From contig JAMPIT010000476.1 in assembly GCA_026261815.1 (NCBI GenBank), positions 2,259,501 through 2,323,500 on the forward strand: a DNA stretch of 64,000 nt. The letters are read 5' to 3'. The first letter of the stretch is position 1. Every line of letters starts with the position of its first letter. This document shows positions 1 through 10,640 of this stretch, one piece after another. This stretch comes from Monarcha castaneiventris obscurior. Lineage: Eukaryota > Chordata > Aves > Passeriformes > Monarchidae. A model generated the notes under the pieces. That model was not told where the DNA came from. It did not search any database and saw nothing but the letters and a program-made list of their open reading frames with translations. The translations under genes were made by a program, and so were the position numbers.

Positions 1-749
1 CAGTGTTTTGAATGTTCCTGAGCTTTTCCCCCAAATCACAAGCACCTATAAAGAGATGTACAGCAGGAAAGTTTGTTATGACAGTTCATCAAGAAAGCTG
101 AGTTTTTTGCTTATAAAATAAATGCTTTTGGACTCTGCCTGGGAGTTTATATGAACTGCTCAAAGCCCTTCATCTGTAAAACATATCTAGGAAGCAGTTG
201 CATCCAGACTTGATCCAGTCCCCCAGTCATAATCAGGAGTAGCTCTTAGCTGATACTGGTTTAGGACATTTCTGCAAGCAAGTAGCTAGGGGCCCAAAAC
301 TTGAGAGTTTCTCTGCTTTCCCCAATTCAGTATTTCCAAAGTGTCCACAAAAGATAAGTTTGTTTCAGATTACACTTCTTTGGGTGTGAGCTGTACACAA
401 GAGTTGCAGCTGTTTGGGGACAGTGGCACCATTACTTCATATTGGAGAAAGAAATTACAGTATTAGCAAAAAAAAAAAAAGTAAGAAATAAGTCTGTGCT
501 TTTCTTTTCAGCTTAAACAAAAGGGTTAGCAATTTCTAGGATCTCATTTTATAAAGATAGCTGTCACACAGGAGAAAATTAATGGTGTCATCATAGCAGG
601 GAATATTAATTAAAGAAGAGCTAATTAAAAATGTTTCAGAATGTCTCTAAATTAGACTGAGTTTCATTAGTTGCTCTTTTTGATTTTTGAACTGCTTTCC
701 AATAGTTACTGGATTATTTACAAGGCCTAGCTGATCCCCATTCCTAATT

Positions 750-782
750 GAGAGAGAGAGAGAGAAGAGAAAGAGGGAAAGC
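750..782. repeat. GA-rich purine tract
   Basis: A GA dinucleotide run of about seven units grades into a mixed A/G purine tract. It lies in LHX9 intron 3. It is a simple-sequence repeat with no sign of another role. Confidence 0.8.
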
Positions 783-1318
783 ACAGAATACAGAGAGACT
801 GATGTCGGCAGTGCTGAAAACAGAGGCAAAGCAACTTGAAACCACAAGAAAATAAAAAGCTTCTTGAAGGTGTTTTCTCTTTTGAATTATAAGACAAGTC
901 AACATGAACAGATGCTGGTAAGACAACGCTTTGACAGAAAATCAGGTGAATATTTAATTATAGCTAGCTTTGCTCCTAGTCTTGGTAAGAAGTATATCTG
1001 TACTTTCAAACAAAGTAAGCTGACACTTCTGAAAAGACCAGGAGTTGAAAGTTGCTTTAAAAACAATTTCAGACGAGATTTGGATTGTATTTACTACTTG
1101 TTGTCACAAGCAATCACACTGCCTTCAGTCAAACTGCGTGGGCTGTAACTTATGAGCTGACATAAATCAGAGTACCAGAATTCAGTCCTCAGGTTTTACT
1201 TCAGAGTTGCAAGCTGCTTGTTTGTGTTATTTTCCTTGGGTCGCTTAGGCTTACAGCAGCAACACAAACTTCCTCAGGCTCCTCTGTCTTTCTTACTGCC
1301 TTTGTTTCTGTACTCTAC

Positions 1319-1356
1319 TTTTTTTTTGTCTCTTTTTTTTTTTTTTTTTTTTTTTT
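1319..1356. repeat. poly-T tract
   Basis: The tract is nearly pure T and is broken only by a short GTCTC-like interruption. It lies in LHX9 intron 3. It could be an old A-tail in reverse orientation, but no retroposon body is recognisable beside it. Confidence 0.8.
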
Positions 1357-1682
1357 GTCAGTGGTCTACTTTATTTTGGTTTTTATTTTCAAGAGAAAAT
1401 GAGAAGAGGGCTCCAAGAATCTTCAGACAATCCTGGTTTATATAATGATTACACTCTGTTTTACATGAGCAAAGCAGTGTTGTAACAGTTGGTTTGGCCA
1501 CATCATAGAGCAGAGTTTTACACTATCTCCTGGAGAACTAAGGGAAAGCAAAAAGTCAGGCAAGACACTGCTCATTTCTTTGCAGCAGGATTGGAGAGTT
1601 GTTTAATTTTTACTTTCAAAAGAGCTAGAACAGTTTGCTTCTTATTGCCAGGAATTCTTCAAGTGAACTCTTCATAGTTTTT

Positions 1683-1700
1683 CACACACACACACACACA
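1683..1700. repeat. CA microsatellite
   Basis: About nine CA units are followed by a short TATA run. It is an ordinary dinucleotide microsatellite inside LHX9 intron 3. Confidence 0.85.
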
Positions 1701-2229
1701 TATAATGAAAAAAGTAAACAGCTCTTTGAGGAACAGCTGTGTAAAATATTTTCCTAGGGAAATCTTCTTCACCATCTCATTTCTATATCCTGTAAGCTGT
1801 AAGTCAACCCAGTTTCCCTAAAAATACGTATTAATTATGTGATATAAGATGTAATATAGAGAAAGCCTTGAATGTTTTAAGTACTTTTGAATAGTTTCTT
1901 CCATTTTTCACATTAATTCCAGGCAGCTTGCAAGTATGAGTGACTTCTACCTCATAACATTTTGAGTTATTTATTGTTATGTTTCCACTTTACAACCGAG
2001 GAGCTGAGAAAAAGAAATTAAACTAGCAAACAAAATACAGAATAGAAAAGCTGTTGTGGATCCTGCAGCAGAGTCTGATTTTCCATTCTGGACCAGGGCT
2101 CAGCTCCCCTGAAACATAATGTGCACACAAATCTAAGCCAGGGCCTGCTGGATGGCTGTGAATACACACATGCTCATGCTCAGCTGGGTGAAGTTGTTAG
2201 CTCCATCGGAGTTTCGTTTTTAAAGCTCG

Positions 2230-2560
2230 GGGTCCTTTTCCATAATGGCCTGGCACACGGGTTGGACACCGCTGCCGGGGCTGTTTGGGAAGGTCCTTGA
2301 CTTACAGGGGAGATCCCGCCGGGGTGCCCCCAGCCCCGGGGTGCCGAGAGAGCCCCGGCCGCGGGCGAGGAGCTGCGGGCGCGGCTGCGGAGCGCGGTCC
2401 CGGCTCGGTGCGCTCCGGCGCGGGGGCGATGTGCGGGGCAGGGCTGTGCCCGTGCCCGTGCCCGCCGCTCTCCCGGCCCGGACACCGCCCGCCCGCCGCT
2501 GCGGGGCCCCGCTCCTCCCTCGGAAGGCGGCAGCCGGGTGTCCGACATTTAATTTCTGCG
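2230..2560. promoter_or_regulatory. intragenic CpG island in LHX9 intron 3
   Basis: The block has high GC content with many CpG dinucleotides, and the flanking sequence is AT-rich. Long open frames on both strands come from the scarcity of A/T-rich stop codons, and none resembles a known protein. It lies about 2.2 kb past exon 3 in the direction of LHX9 transcription. It could be an alternative promoter or a Polycomb-bound island; the sequence cannot decide. Confidence 0.6.
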
Positions 2561-3499
2561 GGCTGCTTGCCCTTTGTAAATGATTACGTGCAAGAGCAGT
2601 TACTGAGTCACGGGGCAGGGAACGAAAAATGTGTGCAGGAAAGTGGTGCCAATTAGTTAGAGACTTTTTTTTTGTTTTTTCTCTCAAGAAGCGATTTCAT
2701 CTACTGCAACTCATTTCGTAGCTGTTCCAGATTCGCTTTCCTCCCCCTGGATCTGGAGCGCAGTGGGTCAATGGGCTGGAGCCGTTTGCGCCGGATGCAC
2801 GGTTTGGCTGCAAACTTTCTCGAGACCATGTGTCAACCCTGGACATTGCTAGATAATACTTATAAAAAAAAATAAAATCGTGGCCCTAACAGAACAGATT
2901 TCTCAGCCATCTAGCCTGAGTCCAATGCATCAGAGTGTTTGCTGATTTGTTTTGGTTTTTTTCTCCCCGTTGCCCGGAGGATTCTGTGAGTTCTCAATGC
3001 AGTGAGCTGTATTTTCATAATGGGTGGTGCTTTTTAATCTGATTTGGAGTCAGTGGTCCATCTTATATGGTCCGTTCATGTAAAGAAGGGTAGTTCTAAG
3101 ACTAGCACACAAAAATTACGTCCGCTTTCACAAATAATGACTGTCTTGAGTCCTGATCTGAAGTTTAAGGGGTGCTTTATCATATCCACAGCTCTTCATC
3201 TTACCCTAACTTCTGATTCTAATTCTAACGCTAAATTATCCCTAGAAATATTTCCCTTTAGGAATCTGGGGATTCGGGTGATGCTGTGTGGACCAGGGAT
3301 AGGGACCAGAGAGGAGCGCGGGCGCACGGGAAATCCACCATTGGAAGCTGGGGCTGAATGAATCCTGGCTGCGCTACAGGTTCCCTTTTCTTTAGCAGCT
3401 TTCAGGATTGATTGGAAGCCGCTCCGTAGCCAGGGATTCCAATGTCATCTTCAATTAACAAGGAACAATTAGCGCAGTGATTACCCTGGCTCCAAGGTC

Positions 3500-3830
3500 T
3501 ACGCATCAGAGGAGATGAAATCGCCTTGCAGAGCTCCCCGGTTCCCAGCTAAAGCCCGTTTCACGAGCGGCCCCAGAGGAGGTGCCGGGGGAGGGGTGGG
3601 GAGGGCAGGGGGCAGTGGAAGATTCCTTACGGATCTCAGTGGCAGCGGGTTGAACTTGGTGGAGGGGAGAGAGCTCCGGGCCGAGAGCGGTGCGCTGTTA
3701 CCGACCCGCGACTGTCGGAAGGGGAGGCCCTGACCCCTCTCCCGGCTCCCCGGTGAGGCCAGCGGCCCGCAGCCCTGGGCCCGGAGCCCCCGGCTCCCTG
3801 CCCCAGCCGGGACGGCTCCACGCTTCACGG
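3500..3830. promoter_or_regulatory. second CpG-rich block in LHX9 intron 3
   Basis: This is a GC-rich, CpG-containing block between AT-rich flanks, about 0.9 kb past exon 3. Open frames on both strands are compositional. No exon with convincing splice sites and family similarity was seen. Confidence 0.55.
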
Positions 3831-4759
3831 GGAAGCACACCTTGCATCACTCTTGCTGCCCACAGCTTGCTTTCCTCTGTTACCGTCCACCGGGAGCTTA
3901 AGTTTCGCTAAAATAATTTTGGAGTCGGGAGTTTGCTAATTCATATTTATCCTTACTGCTCTCGGCTTTCATCTAATGAAACTCTGCCTCAACTGCTTGG
4001 TCGTACCTGAAACTCCTTCACCTCTGGCCGCTAGCACTGTTTATACACAGTTTGGGTACTCAAGTGACTGGAGTAAGAGAGGATATTTAATACAGGGCAA
4101 CACTTGTTCCTTTCCTACTGTTGAGAGAACAGAAACCGTTCTCATTAATTACATTTGTTAGGGTTTCGTTACAGGGAACAACATTTATTCGTTGACCTCT
4201 TGTACAGTTTGATCATTTATGAGTTAGTAAAACGAAATTATTCAGCCTGAAGAATTAATCACTATAAATTCAATATATAAATCGATATGTGCATACTACA
4301 TTGGCGTTGTAGGAACCAAATTCTGTAACGTTTATTATTTTTTTTTTCTGATTCATTTGGTTACTCCTAATTTGAGGTTTAAGTGGTGAAATGCTTTTAG
4401 CTAATCAAATATAAATAATGATAACTGTATCTCTGAGATTCCAACAGAGAAAGAGCTATGTGGTTTTAGGGTTGAGTTGGATTGGGGTTTTTTTTCCTTT
4501 TTTTTCCCTTTTTTTGTCTTTACCCTGGGAAGTGGCTAAGTTTGGGTGTTTGACATTAATAAGCAAAGACAGCCTTTGAGGAGGGCTGCTGTTAGCTTTC
4601 CTGCAAATGCTCCAACCCTCAGAGGGCTGTTTGTTTGATTTTCCAATGCTTAAGCAAGATTTGGCCTGGCTGAGTTACTCACGCACTGCCTGGCTGAGGG
4701 GAAGCCCGAGAACGCTCAGTTCGGGGGAGCGGGAGGCAGACTCGGCGTGTGTTTCCCAC

Positions 4760-5115
4760 CTGAGTTGTAGCTGACGATGTCCACTCCCAAGGCAGGGCTC
4801 TTTCGTTTCCTGGGCCTCCCCTTCTGGACCGTGCCAGTGCCGTTGAAGTAAGGCAGGGCCAGCCCTCCGCTCTTGGCAGCCAGCTCGGTGTAGCTCAGCT
4901 GAGGGGGGTATTCTCCTTGCAAAAGGGACTCGAAGTGGGCCCTGCAGTAAACCAGGTTGTCCTTCATGCCAAAGTGATCGCCCGTGGTCAGAGTCTTGTT
5001 GCAGGTGGTGCAGGTGAAGCAGCTCAGGTGATAAACCGATTCCCTGGCTCTCATGACCATTTCAGAGGCTGAGATCCCAAGGTGGCAGCGGGCACATCTC
5101 TGCACGGAGAACCTT
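4760..5115 (-). CDS. LHX9: LHX9 exon 3: LIM domain 2 and linker
   Basis: On the minus strand a pyrimidine-rich acceptor ending TTCAG precedes codons reading RFSVQRCARCHLGISASEM, the start of the second LIM zinc-finger domain. Its metal ligands are visible: the CARC pair, the YHLSCFTC block, the TTCNK pair and a final CRAH. LIM domains bind the cofactor LDB1 and form higher-order enhancer complexes in the nucleus. The linker follows, with GEYPPQLSYTEL and a basic AT-hook-like GRPRKRKS. The exon ends at AACTCAG before GTGGGA and is 356 bp long. It completes a codon split 2+1 with exon 2 and leaves one base for exon 4. The absence of the alanine run found in LHX2 at this place, and the ALPYFNGTGTV stretch, point to LHX9. 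Reading past the donor gives only intron. Confidence 0.96.
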
Positions 5116-5855
5116 CTGAAGGAAACAGGAAAGTGGGCATCAACTAGAACGGCAAAGGCAGAGCTTGCCCCGGTGCCTCCCGCCTTCCCTCCCGGCCACG
5201 TGAGGGAGCCTGTCCCCGACAGGGTCGCGCCCCCCGGCCCCAGGACAGCCCGTGGCACCGGCTGTGGCCCCTGGCCCGCCTGGTGCCGGGACATCCTCAG
5301 GGAGCCGTCTCTGGGTCCCAGGCTGAGCGCCTCGCACTCTCCGCCGAGCCGAGCTGTTCTCTCAGGACTTTGGCGAAAGCCCGCCGCTGCCCGTGAGCAC
5401 GGGGCCCGGCAGGCCGGAGCGTGGGGAATCGGTCCCCGCTCCCCTGGCATTCCTGGCAGCAGGAGAAAGCCGCAGGGCGCTGGCCAGCGGGACAGCCGTA
5501 ACACACGGACCGGCCGCGGGGCTGGGCGGGGGCGGCGGGCTCCGACCCTCGGGGAAACCGGGAAGCTGCGGGCAGAGGGAAATTTTGGTCGGGTCTTTCC
5601 GGAGGGAAACCGCCGGGCAGCAGGGGAGCCTTAGCCTGTTTGTGCACCGCCACACGTGCTCAGTCAGCGCGTCCCCTGACGGCCCGTGCAGTTCTGAAAC
5701 GTGCGAGACTTTTCTGGGGGGACGCGTTTACAGGATTGAGGAATAGCTGACTGCGAAAAGCTACCTTTGAAAGCCCGTGTGGAGAAAAGAGCGTTTCGGT
5801 TCACAATGCCTTTTGAGGGGACGTGTTTTGGACCCATGGGGACTGATTGCTGTAC
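5116..5855 (-). other. LHX9: LHX9 intron 2, CpG-rich
   Basis: This 740-bp intron has a consensus donor (GTACAG after CTACAG) and a TTCAG acceptor. Most of it, about 5130-5660, is GC- and CpG-rich, so long spurious frames appear on both strands. It separates the two LIM-domain exons. Confidence 0.9.
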
Positions 5856-6058
5856 CTGTAGTAATCCTCCTTGCAGTAAATACTGCCGTCCTTGGCAAAG
5901 CAGGTGAGTTCTGACTCCAAAGCCAGTTTACATTCACAGCACTTAAGACACCTGAGGTGCCATTGTTTGTCAACAGCCAGCAGGTAATATCTGTCTGAGA
6001 TCTTCCCTCCACAACCAGCACACAAAGCAGGCTTCTCGGGGCTCATGGGGGGCATGTT
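5856..6058 (-). CDS. LHX9: LHX9 exon 2: LIM domain 1
   Basis: The acceptor TTTTACAG is followed by NMPPMSPEKPALCAGCGG and the rest of the first LIM domain. The visible zinc ligands are the CAGC pair, the histidine and cysteine of WHLRC, the KCCEC block, the cysteine in LTCF and the YCKED end. The exon is 203 bp, enters in phase 0 and ends two bases into the arginine codon of DYYR, which exon 3 completes. LIM1 and LIM2 together form the LDB1-binding surface of LIM-homeodomain factors. The sequence matches my recollection of vertebrate LHX9 almost throughout. LHX2 has a closely related LIM1, but its lead-in (SISSDRAALC) differs from the PPMSPEKPALC seen here. Confidence 0.96.
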
Positions 6059-7744
6059 CTGTAAAACAACCACACCACAAGGGATGAGACAGGGAGAGAA
6101 AGACAGGCAGGCAGGCCGGGCTGGGGACGGGTCCTGCGCAGGGCCCGCGGCTCGTACGAAGGCACGGCTCTCTGGGACCAAACTCCTGGCTCCCGGCGGG
6201 AAGTTTAAGGGGGAACCGGGACCAGCCCCGCTAGCAAAGGGTTTGCCGCGATTCACAGCAAACCTCTCCTAACGATCTAATGTCATTTCTATACGTGAAG
6301 GCAACGGATTAGGCCGCAGTAAAAAAAGCAGAGCCCATTATTTTCTGAAGTTCTGAACGTAAAGTCTGAGGCTTCCCCGTCTCTATAGCGTTTTAATCTT
6401 AAAGCAATTCACAGGAACAGCATTTTAAAGCAGAAAAATACCGGTTTGCTGTTCCTAAAGTTTATGGCAGAGGGTTCAGGCTTGCACTCGTTCTGCGGCA
6501 AATTTGCACCCGTATTTAAACGAGCTGCAACTGCGTCTCTCAAGAAACACAGGCCTTTTAAAACAGGAGTAAGAGAAAGGAGACAGGTGGATGGTGTAAA
6601 GAGCAGCGAATATGAACGCTCACCAGCCCGGCCAGGGACGTGGGCAGAAAGGTGGCACGGGATGTTTTCAGCTCAAACCAGCACCTTTTTGTCAGTAAAC
6701 TTCTGCAAGTTCCCATTGATCTGCTCCCCACGAGGAGTGTCGCTCGGGACAAAGGGAGATGGAGGGACGGCGGAGACAAAAGCTCGGCCGTGAAACTTGG
6801 GGCAGCGTTTGCTGATAAAGTAACAGGGGGAAAAAAAATCCAAAACATCTTGTTCTAAAGTCGCAACTGTTTTAAAGTGGCAACTCCGCATTCATTTTTC
6901 AATCTGAAGTTTTGTTCCTCGTCTCCTTTTCTTTTTGCAGCAATTGAAAGGCGAATTAAATTTACATTGAAAATCCTCATGTAACAAAGCATGAGTTTAT
7001 TTAAGAGAGGAGGTAAAGGACCCTGTGGCCCAAAGCCTTAAAGCAGTTTTCCAGGCCGTTACTTTGTGTGCAGAGCCTTGTGCGCGATCGGCGGAAGCCC
7101 TACAAGTTGGAGAAAGGGAGATCTCGCTTTGCACAAAGCCCAGCGTGACACTCGATTTCTCCGCTATCCCTTACTACATTTCTGAAGACTTCTGAAGACT
7201 AAGGAAAGAGGGGATGTTACTTTCTAAGCAAAGTAGTCGGCCGGCATAACACTCAGAGAGAGCGGAGCCTCTTTGTATCAATCACACACTTCAGACCAAA
7301 GACAGTTGCGAAAAGTAAGCAGTTTGGGTTAATTTAGGAGGTGCCAGGAGCGCAGAATAAAAGTAAAGCACACCTCGGGAGGTCCAGCTGCCGCCCTGCT
7401 CGCAGGGCTAGAGCGGCCGCAGGCAGCCGAGCAGGGGCAAAAGGCTGCTCCGCCGCAAGGGCTGAAATCCCGTCCCTGCTACGATTCAAAGCAGTTTCCC
7501 CGTTACTCCAGAGAGCGCACGCAACGACAGGGATTAGACAAATGTACAACCGAGCCTGGCCAGCACAGCACCCGGCGTTACGGGTGGGTTTACAGGGAGC
7601 CTCGGAAGGGGTTCCACAAGGAAGGGGTGACAGGGAAGGGGCAGAGGGAAGCAGCGTCTTTCTCTTCCCCAAAGTCAGGGTCTGTCCGATGCGGGTCCAT
7701 GCTTGCAGGGATTCCCTTGCAAAGAGCGTCAGCTCCTTTCTTAC
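6059..7744 (-). other. LHX9: LHX9 intron 1
   Basis: This intron of 1,686 bp has donor GTAAGAAAGG after exon 1 and acceptor GTTTTACAG before exon 2. It contains mixed-composition sequence, a short tandem copy of a TTCTGAAGAC unit near 7180-7200, and no further exon that I can support. Confidence 0.9.
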
Positions 7745-7918
7745 CGTTTCTCGGCCGTTCATCTGTCCCCCTTTGGCCAGGCGGGACTCGGTCTTGGATC
7801 GCCTCTCCATCTCCTCCATGATTCCTTGGATGTGGCCTCCGGAGATCCCGTGGAAAAGCATGGCTGGGGGACGGAAAGGACAAGTATTTTCTTCTGCTCT
7901 GCACCCCACTATTTCCAT
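7745..7918 (-). CDS. LHX9: LHX9 exon 1: N-terminal coding exon
   Basis: The minus-strand frame begins MEIVGCRAEENTCPFRPPAM and continues through LFHGISGGHIQGIMEEMERR, the N-terminus of the long LHX9 isoform. It is 174 bp, exactly 58 codons, and ends in phase 0 before GTAAGA. LHX9 is a nuclear LIM-homeodomain activator needed for gonad formation and for patterning of forebrain, spinal interneurons and limb. The first ATG has T at -3, a weak context; the second (codon 20, 7859-7861) has G at -3, so leaky initiation is possible. Just before codon 20 the exon carries an internal acceptor-like CCGTCCCCCAG (cut at 7863), where an alternative upstream first exon could join, as known for LHX9 short-start isoforms. 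Together the three exons give about 245 residues of a protein near 397 long. Confidence 0.95.
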
Positions 7919-8469
7919 ATACAGACCCCAGAGTCTTTAGATCATCCAAAATGTTTACAGCAAGGCGCACAGCGCAGGGAGGGAGGTTGCAATAGGAGCT
8001 TCTCTTTGCGCAAGCACTGAGGGCTTCCTGAAGATGTGCAGAAAACAAACAAGGGGGAGAAAATGTAATAATAATTAGTTTTAAAAATAAAATAATAAAA
8101 GCGAGCTAAAGGATCTGTTACTGTTCTGGAGAGCTGGGGCTTCTGACTGGAGAGGCTTGGACCTGGGGCAGTAGAATCAGTCGGGAAAGGATATAGTTTT
8201 GAATACAAAGAAAGCAAAAAGAAGTGCTATTTTCAGCAGTCCCTGGTTGCTTTAAAGTTCCCAGTGCCTGTAGGTTGGATTTGGGACTGCTGCTTTCCGG
8301 AGCTCTGTCCAATTTGTTAAGAGACTAAAGCCAGCCCATTTTTGATAATTTAGTAGGAGGAGTTCTCTCCCTTGAGCTGCCACTGATTTTTATTCAGACA
8401 ACAAAGACCTGTCATACTCCTCTCAACCCCTAGTGATGGGCAAGCAGTGACAAACATTACGGTCGGGGC
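7919..8469 (-). promoter_or_regulatory. LHX9: LHX9 5' flank and probable 5' UTR/promoter
   Basis: This sequence lies directly upstream of the LHX9 start on the minus strand. It should contain the 5' UTR and core promoter of the long isoform. It has an AT-rich stretch near 8065-8100 and no clear TATA box at a defined distance. The transcription start cannot be placed from sequence alone. Confidence 0.5.
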
Positions 8470-8930
8470 TGTGGGTGGGGTGGGATTTATTACCTCCCCC
8501 AAACACGGAGTCCCGGGAGTTGGTGGCGACGGCGCCTGGCGAGGGGCAGGGTGGCCCGGGGCCCCGCTCTGCCTCCGGGGGCCCCGCTCTGCCCCCGGGA
8601 GCCTCCGTTCGGGAGCCGCCGTGCCCGGTTCCGCCGCGGCAGCGGGAGAAGGACGAGCAGCGCCGGTGCGGGGCAGCCCGGGCGGGACGGAGCGGCGGGG
8701 GCGGGGGGGCCCGGGCAGATCCAGCGCTTCTCGGGGCGCTGCCCGCCCTGCTGCCCGCCGGGGCCCGCCAGTGCCCGCAGCAGGATGCGGCCCCTCCGCT
8801 GCCCCTCCGCGGGGCCGGCCCCGGCCGGACCGGGGACGCCCTGGCCGTACTCTCTCTCCCCTCGCCCGCTCCCCGGCCGCGGACTGCGAGCGATCATTGT
8901 GTGCAGGGGATCGGGCGATGCATTCCTTCC
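8470..8930. promoter_or_regulatory. CpG island upstream of LHX9
   Basis: A dense CpG and GC block starts about 550 bp upstream of the LHX9 start codon. It contains a direct repeat of about 21 bp (GGGGCCCCGCTCTGC, near 8558-8600). Long frames on all strands are compositional. It is most likely part of the LHX9 promoter domain. Confidence 0.7.
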
Positions 8931-9719
8931 TGGCTAATCTCTCTGTCTGCTCTCCCTCCCCTCCTTTTCCCGTTTTCCTACTTACTTTTCACACCACTCT
9001 TCCTTGCCTTTCCCTGAAACAGCTGCCGGCTGTTTCCTGACACCTCGATCCCCACTGAAGGATCTTCCTGGCGGCAGTCCTGCGCTCCCTGCTCCCTGGG
9101 GGACACTCCACACCAAGGCGTAGCGCGACTAGTGAAAGAAGTACCCCAGCCCCCACTTCCTTTCCAAAGCATCCCAGAGACATCCTCAGGGGCTCCTCGA
9201 GTCACCTCTTCCATGTAACCCAAGATTCAGGCAGCCAGTTTCCTCCCCTCTCTTTCCCCCTAAGTAGCTAAAATTAATGTTATTTGCAGATTGAATGTTG
9301 TTACATTCCTCCGAGTGCCAGAATACAGCTCATAAAACACATTTTCACACAAAGATGAAGTCAATCAAGTGAAATAAGCCGGGATTTTTTTTTCTGTGTT
9401 GGCACACTAGACCCTGGACAGCAGGGCTGCTATTTACTGTAAGTAATGTAATTAGCCCTTTTGGATGGAAATCAATGCGTTGTATATATGTGTGTGTTTT
9501 AATAAGAGAGTAATAGCTATAAAACCAACGAGACTCAAAGGGCTGAGGGAATCTCCCTTAAAAAGGGCAGATCCCTCCAGAAGCCGTAGTCTTCTGCAGA
9601 GCACTCCCGGTCTGGAAAAAAAAAAAATCTATGTGTGGGGAAGGAGGAGGGAAGGATAGGCTTTCCTTGGAGAAAACAAGTCAATTAGCACAATAAGACA
9701 TCAGGAAAAATAAACAAGG
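8931..9719. other. non-coding sequence between CpG islands
   Basis: Mixed to AT-rich sequence. It contains AATTAATG-type homeodomain cores near 9270, a TG-rich stretch near 9485-9500 and an A tract near 9616-9627. No exon was recognised. Confidence 0.6.
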
Positions 9720-10110
9720 TGATTCAATCCGGGATACGGGAGCTGTTCGCTCGGGATCCCCAAACCTCCCCCACCCCCTCCTTCCCGCCTCCGCTCCATG
9801 ACGCCCCGGCTGCTCCGGGAGACGGGCGGAGGTGCTTCCCTCTGGCCCCAAGCCCCGCCGGGGAGCGGGAGCGCGGCCGGCACCCCCGGGGGCTGCGCTG
9901 CCCGGGCCAGCCCGGCTGCGGGGCCGGCGGCTTTGTCCAGAGGCCCGGGGAGGAGGGAAGGGAAGGGAAAGGAAAGGAGGGGCGGTGGCGCTGCGGGCGG
10001 GGGCGAGCCCCTGTGCGGGAGGGATCGCCCCGCTCGCCCTGCGCCCGGCAGGTACCGCCGGCTCGGGGAATCGCAGCGGTGCCTGTCGGCACAGGCCAAA
10101 AAACCTCACT
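9720..10110. promoter_or_regulatory. CpG island with a purine mirror tract
   Basis: A GC-rich CpG block about 1.8-2.2 kb upstream of LHX9. At 9947-9982 it carries an unbroken run of only A and G with repeated GGGAA units. The reading frames seen here are not similar to known proteins. Confidence 0.65.
9947..9982 (+). repeat. polypurine GGGAA/GGAAA tract
   Basis: Thirty-six consecutive purines in short G runs (GGAGGGAAGGGAAGGG and onward). Such tracts can form triplex or quadruplex DNA; that they do so here is inference. Confidence 0.8.
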
Positions 10111-10319
10111 TAGAGACCAGTTTATTTCTAATGGTTGCAATATAGTCTTTCCACTCCACAGACACGTTCAGGGTTTGTTCTGGGTGTTTTCCCTTTCGAA
10201 GGAAATTTTTCTGTATTCCCATCCAGTTGAGTTGTTGGGGTAACTCACCCTGCCTCCTCTTCGTGTTGCATCTGCTCTCCTGGAAATGGTCTGCATTTCC
10301 CGTGGCGCTTGGGTTGCCA

Positions 10320-10640
10320 AAGACGCCCCGGCGTGTGCCAGGCAGGGCCACTCGCCGACCCCCGCCCGCCCGGGCTGGCCCCGCAGACCCCTCTCGGAAG
10401 CGCCGCCGCCGCCGTCCCGCTGTGAGCGTGTCCCTGCCGGGCTGAGGACCGGCAAACTCATCGTACCCGCCGGCAGCGGGGAGAGGAGGGGTCTGGGGGA
10501 AGCTCCCGGCGGTCCCTGGGCCCAGTTCCCTCGGGAGCTAAAGTGGGGATCCTGTGCCCCCCGAGCAGGCTGCGGGCACCGCTGCCCTCTCCTCCCGCTT
10601 ATCTCGCGTTTGCTGTCTCGGGTTCACCGAAACACTCTGC
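10320..10640. promoter_or_regulatory. CpG island
   Basis: A GC-rich CpG block with a GCC-repeat core near 10400-10415, about 2.4-2.7 kb upstream of the LHX9 start. The minus strand shows a donor-like GGTGAGTTA at about 10238-10246, just outside the block. No protein similarity was seen. Confidence 0.6.

Larger units (their letters stand above)
1..4759 (-). other. LHX9: LHX9 intron 3, part inside the window
   Basis: This stretch follows the exon 3 donor on the minus strand. I looked for the homeodomain exons (helix 3 reading WFQNARAKFRR) on the minus strand and did not see them, so intron 3 probably continues past the left edge. It holds an A tract near 469-480, a GA-rich tract (750-782), a T tract (1319-1356), a short CA repeat (1683-1700), two CpG-rich blocks (2230-2560 and 3500-3830) and an AT-rich block at 4180-4450. 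Open frames here are short and match no family I recognise. Confidence 0.8.

Noticed and set aside
4760..7918. LHX2 instead of LHX9
   Set aside because: The long N-terminus, the PPMSPEKPALC lead into LIM1 and the lack of the LHX2 alanine run in the linker fit LHX9; the neighbour DENND1B also fits the LHX9 locus.
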